Positions 56,802 through 64,000 of a DNA stretch of 64,000 nt are shown here, piece after piece; within the stretch, counting starts at the first letter, position 1, and each line of letters opens with the position of its first letter. The stretch is from Sphaerulina vaccinii. Taxonomy: Eukaryota; Ascomycota; Dothideomycetes; Mycosphaerellales; Mycosphaerellaceae. Under the pieces are notes generated by a model. The model was not told the origin of the DNA. It did no database searches and worked only from the letters and a program-made list of their open reading frames with translations. The position numbers and the translations under genes were made by a program. Where the stretch lies: NCBI GenBank assembly GCA_022570795.1, contig JAKUDP010000016.1:682001-746000 (forward strand), read 5' to 3'.

Positions 56802-59006
56802 ATGACGTTGATCAAAACCACATCTTCTTCCTCGAACTCGAATTCCAAGCACAACTATCTTAACGCACCATACAACCCTCTCTTCGCAGAACAACCATAC
56901 TACGACGCGTCGGCATTCGAGCCACAAATATACCAGCAAGCATTGGCCCTGTTACAGCGGTCCACGTTCCATAACGAGGGCAACAAATCGGGCTACTCGA
57001 CGAACTCTACAACGCACCTTCCTCGACTCGCCGTGCAGGCCTCGTCTGCATCGTTCTTGCCCCAGCAGACCGCTTCGACAGGCCTGAGATACGACTCGGC
57101 CCTATCAGTCGCCACTGTGGATTGCCAGTCACAGCAGATGTACGCGGCGCCGTACAACAACATTAGCGTGGGAGGCCTAGCAGCAAATCATCCCCAAGGC
57201 ATAAAGAGATCGAGGAGTCATCAGCGCACACCGTCTGCTTCGACAATAGCATCAGCAGGGCCGGCCTCACCGTACATGCAGACGGCCTCGTATCCGCATA
57301 TAGCGAACACGGATCGGCTACCAGACTCACCGGCTCAGGTCGCTGATCAAGGGCTATACTTCAAGCAAGACACAAGCGGTGGAGTGTTTGACAACAGCGG
57401 TTATATGCCAAGTGCGGCAGCACACATGCCCAGCGCGCACCTTGCTATGAAAAACTTTGGCTTCGACTACCACAACTCAGAAGACTTTTCCGACTTTGCA
57501 CCATCACGGCAATCCATGTCGAGCTACGGCAACGACTCACCGGCTACGCCACAATCTGGCGCCGGCGATGTCGATACGAAGACATATAATGGCGCGCAGC
57601 AGAATGGTGAGATTTTGACAGACATGGCTCATGCTTCGTTCGATTACTTACTTTTGGACGAAGCAGATTACAAACCATCAAACCCTCACGTTCAGCTATT
57701 CCGAACTGAATCGGCAGCCTATCAAGATGAACTATACAATCCAAACCAAGTATATGCTTCTGCCGCCCCCAAGTTACAACCACAGCAGCAGCAGAGTTCG
57801 TTCCTATCACCTCACAGGAATTTGATTAGCGAAAGACTGCAAACCGCAAACTTAGCACGGTCAACGTCTCCTGCCACGGACGCGTCGCGAGATCGCTCAC
57901 CATTCAGACATGGTTCCCCACTTGCACCTACAAAGGACTGGAAACCGCAAGTAGGAGATGGACGTGTTGGCACGGCGGCAAGTATGCGCCAGCAGCAGAA
58001 GGACGCATCGACCGAAGCAGAGTATGCACGAAATCGGGCCCCATTGCGACGAGAGCCAACAAAGACAATCTCACCAAAGGATGCGTTACTTGACTACAAT
58101 GAGAGTGACCAGACTCCACTGTTCCAGGACAGCATCCCTGGTGGTTACAAGCAACATCTCAGTGGCACCGAACAGTGGCCATCCAGCACTTACATGGGAG
58201 CGCCAAGTGTCAACTTTGCCACTGGTCAGCAGAACATGAGCTTCAGGAACGCCACCTCAGCTGACACGAATCTGTCTGGTTCGGGCTACGACTTTACCGG
58301 TTTGCCACCGAACAACGGTCAAGTATCCAACGCCTTCCAGCCCAACTACCAAGCTGCAATTGCTGCACAGATGAACAACCACGGCGAGTCGACGCCGCCC
58401 TTTCCTGCAGGCCTACCTTCCATGGAGACATCAATCAGTGATGCTGGATTCCCGCAGTCATCGCAAGAAAGTATCAGCAATGGTGCCTCGACTACCTCAG
58501 CGCCTCAGCGACCTAGTGATACTCGAGCCAATACAGGTGCCTATACCTGCACCTACCATGGGTGTACACAACGATTTGGTTCTCACAACGACCTACAAAA
58601 GCACAAGCGGGAGTATCATCGCTCGCAGCAGAAGAATCACGAGAGTACCTCGCCTGCTTCAGCCGGCGATGACTCTTCTTCCTCGCCAAGATCGACCGCG
58701 TCACCTGCGCCTTCTGCCAGCGGCATGACATCTGCAGCGCTGCTAGCTAGAAACTCGCAAGCTGGACCACACAAGTGCACTCGAGTCAACCCTTCTACAG
58801 GCAAGGCATGTAACACGATATTCTCGCGGCCCTATGACTTGACCCGTCACGAGGATACCATTCACAACGGACGCAAGCAAAAGGTTCGCTGCCCTATGTG
58901 TCGCGAGGAGAAGACCTTCTCACGGAACGATGCTCTCACACGACATATGCGAGTGGTCCACCCTGAAGTGGAAAGCATGGGCAAGCGATCTAAGCGTGGC
59001 GAATAG
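56802..59006 (+). CDS. C2H2 zinc-finger transcription factor, Rpn4-like
   Basis: Intronless, 734 residues. Residues 1-570 are disordered, rich in Ser/Gln/Asn/Pro, with an acidic patch that could activate transcription (FDYHNSEDFSDFAP; FDYLLLDEADYKPS). Three zinc fingers lie at the C-terminus: YTCTYHGCTQRFGSHNDLQK (~581-606), HKCTRVNPSTGKACNTIFSR with PYDLTRHEDTIH (~657-688), and VRCPMCREEKTFSRNDALTR with HMRVVH (~693-722). The insert in the second finger, FSRPYDLTRHE-x-TIH and the FSRNDALTRH finger are hallmarks of the fungal Rpn4-like group. Rpn4 activates proteasome genes in yeast; the role here is by similarity. A basic tail (GKRSKRGE) follows. Confidence 0.82.
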   Translation: MTLIKTTSSSSNSNSKHNYLNAPYNPLFAEQPYYDASAFEPQIYQQALALLQRSTFHNEGNKSGYSTNSTTHLPRLAVQASSASFLPQQTASTGLRYDSALSVATVDCQSQQMYAAPYNNISVGGLAANHPQGIKRSRSHQRTPSASTIASAGPASPYMQTASYPHIANTDRLPDSPAQVADQGLYFKQDTSGGVFDNSGYMPSAAAHMPSAHLAMKNFGFDYHNSEDFSDFAPSRQSMSSYGNDSPATPQSGAGDVDTKTYNGAQQNGEILTDMAHASFDYLLLDEADYKPSNPHVQLFRTESAAYQDELYNPNQVYASAAPKLQPQQQQSSFLSPHRNLISERLQTANLARSTSPATDASRDRSPFRHGSPLAPTKDWKPQVGDGRVGTAASMRQQQKDASTEAEYARNRAPLRREPTKTISPKDALLDYNESDQTPLFQDSIPGGYKQHLSGTEQWPSSTYMGAPSVNFATGQQNMSFRNATSADTNLSGSGYDFTGLPPNNGQVSNAFQPNYQAAIAAQMNNHGESTPPFPAGLPSMETSISDAGFPQSSQESISNGASTTSAPQRPSDTRANTGAYTCTYHGCTQRFGSHNDLQKHKREYHRSQQKNHESTSPASAGDDSSSSPRSTASPAPSASGMTSAALLARNSQAGPHKCTRVNPSTGKACNTIFSRPYDLTRHEDTIHNGRKQKVRCPMCREEKTFSRNDALTRHMRVVHPEVESMGKRSKRGE

Positions 59007-59963
59007 GATCCTCCATACCGCTCGCGGCGATGACCTAGTGAACTGGCATTATTAGCGCGGAGGGATGGTTATGATTACTTTACGATGATGCGTCATCTTG
59101 TTACACGATGTACAGACGGCATAGCATCGCGGAGCACTATTTTTATGCATTGCATGACGGGTAACGAGGATGAGTCGACTATACTGTTGTCACGATTAGA
59201 CGAGTAATGGATGCGCGGGTCGCTGCTATGATGCATTTCAGCGCGGAGAGGAAAGGGAAGAAAGTTCTGTTGCTGTACTACCACATCAGCACGACGACTG
59301 TACCATTAGCTAGCGAATCCATATGCAGGCTCGAAGGAGTCATGCAAAATTTCTTACAAACTGCTCAGTGCTCCAATCAGTGTTCACAATCGTGTCCTAC
59401 CAGCTTCTCTCATTGAAGTGAAATTGGGTCAATCGTTCAGCTTGACACTCGCTGCACATCAAGTGGTATGGCAGGGTATGCATGCCAAGAAGCAGCACAA
59501 AGGTCTAGAATCATGCCGTCGGAGAGGCCGAAGATCTGGTGATCGTGCACTACACCGCCTGTAACGACCTGCGTATGGGAGTGTCGGTCATGAGTTACAC
59601 GATCTCTGTGGTTGTCGTCCGTGTATGACTCCTTCTCGTGCCAGAGAAACGTGAAGGTTGTACTCGCTTACCATTACTGATTCCAGCCTAGTCATCGATT
59701 ACAAACGCTCTCCTCGGCTGCTTGCCTGAGTGCTCCGATCAACACCACCGACTATTCTGTGCTTATGCCACCAGGCCACGCATGCAGGTGGTGAGAAGAG
59801 GCAGACAGAACTATCCCCGGAGGACGGAGGACTTAAAAGGTCACGCTGGTCCTGCTTGTGCTATTTCAGCGTCGGTCCTCGGAAAAGCGAAGACCGCGTT
59901 GCTCACATTACTTGCTCCTGCAATGCTCCGGTGAGAAAGACTAGCATACCTCAACACTACAAT
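59007..59963. other. Intergenic region with one unassigned open frame
   Basis: A minus-strand frame without an early ATG (59667-59437) encodes a His-rich segment (THDRHSHTQVVTGGVVHDHQ then IFGLSDGMILDLCAASW). It might be a lost exon or chance. Nothing else recognised. Confidence 0.35.
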
Positions 59964-60481
59964 ATGGCAATCCCAGTAATCTCTTGTGGTCTTGGAGCGC
60001 TGATCGGCGGGCGGATCGCACCTCGCTTGCGACCAGAATACGAAGGTATCCTCATCATGAACCGATTCCTGTGGTGAACGGTCAGCTGATAGCATGTCCA
60101 GTCATACAATTCATCACAACGGTGCAAAGATGCAAGACCGAAATTCCGACACTCCTTTCAGGTGGGAAGCCTACGCCTGATCCAGACAATGTTGGCTCGC
60201 ACAACTTTTCCGCACCACCGCAAGCAGTGATTTTTGGTCGTGGCTTTACGGCAGAGAATATACAAGATATCCGGCAGGAATGCGGTGATTCAGACTCTGG
60301 ACTAGCCTGGCTCCAAGGTGGTGCCGACTGAACAGGTGATGGCAAAGTCAAGCCGCCTGATAAGAGCGATGCTGCCGCGCTTGATGCTTATGCTGATCAG
60401 ACTGCGGCTCAAGTGAAGAGTGTCTTGAATGAGTTGAAGGTCAGCGGAAAGCTCGGCAAGGATGGCGTGTACTACTTCTAG
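59964..60481 (+). CDS. Small fungal protein of unknown function, interrupted by an in-frame TGA
   Basis: Exons 59964-60045 and 60102-60481 (intron 56 nt, GTATCC..CAG) give a 154-codon frame with TGA at codon 104 (60329-60331). The first part reads MAIPVISCGLGALIGGRIAP and, across the splice, RPEYEVIQFITTVQRCKTEI; then LLSGGKPTPDPDNVGSHNFS and VIFGRGFTAENIQDIRQ. After the TGA it continues TGDGKVKPPD...VKSVLNELKVSGKLGKDGVY and ends at a normal stop. The final block, as well conserved-looking as the start, suggests the downstream part was once translated. The pattern resembles a small fungal protein family I have seen without function. Either a truncated gene, a sequencing error or readthrough. 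Confidence 0.6.
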
Positions 60482-61302
60482 TGTGTAAGATTGGTGAAGT
60501 AGACCTATGACAATGCTGACATTACAAGGCTCGAAGACAATGTTACTTGCTGTTCCACGCTGTGCTCGCTCTTGGCTGTACACCTCGCAGTAAATGCGCC
60601 TCGGAGGCAGCTATATTACAAGGCGCGAAAGTGCTTGCCTCCACGATTCACGAACCATCTCGAAGTGAAGCTGGTGTGGCCCAGCGTTGCCTGGCGAGCA
60701 GTGAATGCAGGTGAGATAATTGTTAGTCACTGGTGTAGGCTAGTGTCACTGCCGCAAATCTTAGCATAAGAACAGCCAACCTTCGCCCTCTCCTCCGCGA
60801 ACCAGCAACGACTGGTTATTGCAAAACCACGCAGCAACCGAAGTAGTACGAAGGCTGGCTTCGAGGCGCTCGATCACCTCACAGCGGAGGAGCTTCGCAA
60901 TATTGGCACGATAAAGCCTTCCGGCGAAGCTTTCACTATCGAACCATCTCTGCTCTACCTCACTGACAGCGCCAGCGACTCGAACTGTTGGAGATGCTGG
61001 CAACGAAGATGCCGAGGCTTGAGATGGCATGGCCTCCCCATACGGTGGCGAACGACTACGACACAGAGCCACTCAGCTCGGAACTGGGATGTGTGCAGGG
61101 CTCAGAGCGGTTGGAAGGGCCAGTATGGGTGAACGAGAATGACATGCGTTGAAATATGAGGAAAGCGTGTATGGTACTCAGAGCCACCATAGTAACATCG
61201 CTGCGGTCTCGGCCCTTGGCAAATGGCGTGCTCCACCACTTCCAACCTCACTTTCCATGATAGGACATTGTATTTATCATGACTCTCTACTGACAGAACA
61301 GA
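60482..61302. other. Intergenic region
   Basis: No complete gene. A plus-strand stretch near 60975-61150 (LELLEMLATKMPRLEMAW-like) could be a fragment of a decayed fungal gene, but it has no start and upstream stops. Confidence 0.35.
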
Positions 61303-61938
61303 ATGGCAACGATAGGGAAACGAAAAGCAAACGATATAGCCTCCAATGGCCTCTACCAGAACGATCGACCAATACTAAAGCGACGAGATACATCAGTCTC
61401 AGGCTTTCAAAACCTTGATCTCAATGGCTATGGCTATCAACAAGAACAACAAGAATACGAAGCAAGAAAACAGAAAGATCTATTATCAATACGATCAATA
61501 CAAGATATAACATCATTACCGACACCACCAAACTCGGCGACTCTCCCACAAGAAGATGAACTCATGGAAGATGATGACGATACCACGCCGCTTCCTTACA
61601 AGTGCTTTCAAGATCAACTCACAACCTTCTGTCAAAGACATCAACATAGCATTGGGCCTGCTTACCGCTCCGCTCTCCAAAGATATTATCAACAAGCAAT
61701 CAATACTTTCGAACCTGGCGAAGTCGTGGCAGCAGGCCAAGCTTTCAAGAAAATACTAGATCGATACATTTCCGATTTGCAGGCGATGGCGTTACAGCAA
61801 GTCCAGCTACGAGTTACTATGGCTAGCATCGGAGTCAAAAAAGCAGCATTAGAAGCTGTAGATATTGTGTTGGCAAAGCTAGATGAGCAGATTATTGTTA
61901 TGGGAGCTGAGGCGCAGGGTTTGGATTTTGATCTTTAG
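61303..61938 (+). CDS. Hypothetical protein
   Basis: Intronless, 211 residues. The first ~100 are disordered with a basic cluster (GKRKANDIASN; RPILKRRDTS), Gln/Glu-rich segment and the acidic run DELMEDDDDTTPL. Residues ~100-205 look folded and helical: FQDQLTTFCQRHQHSIGPAY, RSALQRYYQQAINTFEPGEV, VAAGQAFKKILDRYISDLQA and AALEAVDIVLAKLDEQIIVM. No domain recognised. The basic start suggests a nuclear protein. Start chosen as the only ATG before the basic segment. Confidence 0.65.
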   Translation: MATIGKRKANDIASNGLYQNDRPILKRRDTSVSGFQNLDLNGYGYQQEQQEYEARKQKDLLSIRSIQDITSLPTPPNSATLPQEDELMEDDDDTTPLPYKCFQDQLTTFCQRHQHSIGPAYRSALQRYYQQAINTFEPGEVVAAGQAFKKILDRYISDLQAMALQQVQLRVTMASIGVKKAALEAVDIVLAKLDEQIIVMGAEAQGLDFDL

Positions 61939-62423
61939 GTTTTGGAAAGGCAGAGACGTGAGAGATGAGATGATCCCTGCTTGCAAACTTGTGTATTGGG
62001 TATTCTTCTAGCAGTGTACAATGTACTGGTGGCGACTGTCATTGTTAGCGTTATGTATGTGTACTGGTGGCGACTGTCATTGTTAGCGTTATGTATGTGT
62101 ACAGTTAGTTAAGGTGGTATCAGAGAGACAAGATTTGTCCTAGCAGAAGCATTGCTTTGCATAAGTGAACGTTGCAGGTTCGGGCAAGGAGCGCATGAAT
62201 AGAGATGAAGGCAAAACGGACTGAGTCAAGTCGTATCATTCATCTGATTGATCTAGTTGGCACGTGCACCGCTACGACCTGTCATACTCTCGCCAGATAC
62301 CGCTTCTCGGCCACCTCATGAAGCAGTATCTAGCAAGCCTCGTATCGCAGCACCTCATCAATGCCGTTTCCAAACCGCCGTCATCCCCTTGTCCTGTGTT
62401 GATTTGTTCAAGTCGAACGCCTA
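61939..62423. other. Convergent intergenic spacer
   Basis: Between the hypothetical protein gene and the 3' end of the RACK1 gene. Contains a perfect 38-bp tandem duplication; nothing else seen. Confidence 0.4.
62023..62098. repeat. Perfect tandem duplication, 38 bp x 2
   Basis: Two identical 38-bp copies beginning GTACTGGTGGCGACTGTC lie head-to-tail (62023-62060, 62061-62098), with the first bases of a third copy (GTACA) after them. Identity implies a recent event. Confidence 0.9.
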
Positions 62424-63637
62424 CTAAGCGCGAGACATGACACCCCAAGCACGGATCTTGTTGTCGGTGTAACCAGCGAACAGAGTCTGGCCATCAGCAG
62501 ACCAAGCGAGCGAGATACACTCTGGGTCACGAGCCTTGCCACCAACATCGACAAAGTCTGGGCGGAGCTCATCAACCTTGCTCTTCTTCTCGAGGTCGAA
62601 GATGACAATCTCCTTGGCGGTGGCAGCGCAGAGCCAGTAGCGGTTTGGCGAGAAAACGAGAGCGTGGATCTCGTCACCGGCGCTGAGGGAGTAGAGGTGC
62701 TTGGACTCGTTGAGGTCCCAGAGCATGGTGGTACCGTCCTTGCCACCGGAGGCGCAGAGGGATCCATCTGGGGAGATGGTGACGGTGTTGATGTAGCCGG
62801 TATGTCCGATGTGGTCGGTCTGCAGGCGGCAGGTGGAGAGCTCCCAGACCTGAACTTCATCTATTAGCAAATTGCTCTGACACGTGTGCATGTTGCTTGA
62901 CAGATGCAGCGCTCGACAAGGGATCAGAGTGCCTTCAAAGGCAGGTTGGTTTCATAGCGGTAGATGGCCGCTCTAAAGTAGCAAATACTTGTAATAAAGC
63001 ATCATGTGAAGTGTAAAGTTCTGGGAAAGTTGGGTGTATATGCTCACCTTGACGAACTTGTCCCAACCAGCGGAAACGATGACTGGGTTTTGTGGGTTTG
63101 GCGAGAAGCGCACGCACGAGACCCACTCGGTGTGTCCCTTGTCGGTGATAGTGTACTTGCAGTCACCGAGGGTGTTCCACAGCTTGATGGTGCGGTCACG
63201 CGAACCGGACACGATCTGGCGGTTGTCGGCCGAGAAGGAGACGGAGAGGACGTCGTTGTTGTGTCCAACGAAGCGGCGGGTGGTCTGGCCGCTGGACAGC
63301 TCCCAGAGGCGGAGAGTCTTGTCCCACGATGAGGAAAGGGCGTAGGCACCGTCGGAGGAGATGACACAGTCGGAGACAATGTGCGAGTGGCCGTGGAGCG
63401 AGCGCTTTGGGTAGCCGTAGCTGGTCTCGTCGCGGGTCAAGTTCCAGACGATGAGGGTCTTGTCACGCGAGCCGGACAGGAGCATGTTGGGGCTATCAAT
63501 GCCTGTCAGTATTTCTTGCTCTTCTCTCTAGCTGTATTGCGCGCAGTGCGGTCTCACTTCTCGAGCGAGGTAGCCAAGCTGGTGACCCAGCCGGAGTGGC
63601 CCTCGAGGGTGCCGCGGAGTACGAGTTGCTCAGCCAT
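62424..63637 (-). CDS. cpc2: RACK1 homologue (Cpc2/Asc1), 40S ribosome-associated WD40 protein
   Basis: Exons in reading order 63637-63558, 63492-63048 and 62849-62424 (introns 65 and 198 nt) give 316 residues, exactly the RACK1 length. It starts MAEQLVLRGTLEGHSGWVTS. Blades include NPNMLLSGSRDKTLIVWNLT (restored by splice 1), AYALSSSWDKTLRLWELSSG, QIVSGSRDRTIKLWNTLGDC, PVIVSAGWDKFVKVWELSTC (restored by splice 2), LCASGGKDGTTMLWDLNESK and TLFAGYTDNKIRAWGV. RACK1 sits on the 40S head, links signalling to translation, and in fungi affects the general amino-acid (cross-pathway) control. The unusually long second intron carries a box C/D snoRNA. Confidence 0.96.
62918..63010 (-). ncRNA. snR24: Box C/D snoRNA U24 (snR24)-like, inside the RACK1 intron
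   Basis: In the 198-nt intron, read on the minus strand: C box ATGATGC (63005-62999), then TATTTGCTAC (62987-62978), the rRNA-complementary guide typical of U24, directly before a D'-like CTTTAGA. A C'-like CTATGAAA follows, and a D box CTGA at 62927-62924. U24 is hosted by the RACK1 homologue ASC1 in budding yeast, so guide and host gene agree. It would direct 2'-O-methylation of large-subunit rRNA. No strong terminal stem is visible. Confidence 0.72.
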
Positions 63638-63897
63638 GATTGCGGGTGGTGTGAGGTGGGAGGGTGAGAGGGGATGTTGTTCGTGGTGGGCGAGTCGAGA
63701 AGCTGAAGTTCGACGTTCACAAAAGTTCAGCGAGTGCGCTCAAACTGAAAACTTGGCAGGCAGAAATTAAGGCACACACATAGACTTCATTCTGATACTC
63801 TACTATCTACAATTGTACATACTGCAGATGCGCCGCGCCTATGCTGAAATGGTCTGAAGCTGGAGTCATCATACACGCATACTCCCTGTGAGCATAT
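63638..63897. other. Upstream region of RACK1
   Basis: Promoter and leader of the RACK1 gene, and 3' flank of the gene at the right edge. No specific element identified. Confidence 0.35.
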
Positions 63898-64000
63898 TTA
63901 CAGCTTCGAGCTGAGCACAGCTCGCATTCTCTTCTCAACAGCATCAAGATATTCAGTCGTGGTCACATAATCGTTCTTCTTGCCGCAGCTGATGGCTAAA
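63898..64000 (-). CDS. 3' end of a gene running off the window
   Basis: The last 33 codons of a minus-strand frame are visible, ending EYLDAVEKRMRAVLSSKL and a TAA at 63900-63898, preceded by LAISCGKKNDYVTTT. The composition is that of a helical protein C-terminus. Too little to name the family. Confidence 0.5.
   Translation of the reverse strand, partial: LAISCGKKNDYVTTTEYLDAVEKRMRAVLSSKL

Noticed and set aside
60311..60340. Intron removing the TGA of the 59964 gene
   Set aside because: The only GT..AG pair around it spans about 18 nt, far below the minimum intron size.

Overview
The window is nuclear DNA of a filamentous ascomycete. Genes have short GT-AG introns (about 49-65 nt, a few of 110-200 nt), intergenic gaps are compact, and the gene set is typical of Pezizomycotina: the conidiation regulator WetA, a Maf-like protein, a RACK1/Cpc2 homologue with an intron-borne snoRNA, an F-box protein and a 2EXR-type protein. 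The gene set best fits a Dothideomycete (Mycosphaerellales/Capnodiales-like); that placement is inference.

Layout. 0.4-6.7 kb: a conserved unknown, a WDR89-like WD40 protein, a nuclear-looking unknown and an NTF2-like protein. 7.5-17.1 kb: a flavocytochrome b2-type dehydrogenase, an Na+/H+ antiporter overlapping tail-to-tail with a PLD-like protein, an arrestin-fold protein with an in-frame TGA, and an AIM24-family protein. 17.7-20.3 kb: RNA array 1. 20.7-23.9 kb: UPF0390 and FRG1 homologues sharing a divergent promoter, then a proline-rich unknown. 24.2-25.8 kb: RNA array 2 plus one opposite-strand copy. 26.3-36.1 kb: F-box protein, copper amine oxidase, FAD monooxygenase, MDR oxidoreductase and Maf-like protein. 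36.3-37.9 kb: RNA array 3. 38.2-49.2 kb: RING-like protein, eIF3i, trifunctional C1-THF synthase, a small secreted eight-cysteine protein, a broken 2EXR gene and a DUF2237 protein. 49.5-64 kb: wetA, COG8, an Rpn4-like C2H2 factor, a small fungal protein with an in-frame TGA, a hypothetical protein, RACK1 with a U24-like snoRNA in its intron, and the edge of one more gene.

The main discovery candidate is a family of about 25 small RNA genes (about 133-157 nt each, spaced about 217-270 bp) in three tandem arrays on the minus strand, plus one intact copy and one relic on the plus strand. Each unit, read in its own direction, has a TATA-like box about 24-31 nt upstream, a tRNA-type A box, a conserved hairpin, a B-box-like motif in many copies, and a 3' segment that pairs with the 5' end just before a run of Ts. 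The terminal helix and the internal hairpin both change by compensatory substitutions between copies. This looks like an RNA polymerase III-transcribed, structured non-coding RNA family resembling vault or Y RNAs in overall plan. I do not recognise it as a described family.

The other genes are mostly housekeeping or single metabolic functions, with no biosynthetic cluster or operon-like organisation. Exon coordinates are given in the evidence of each spliced gene; feature spans run from first to last coding base.
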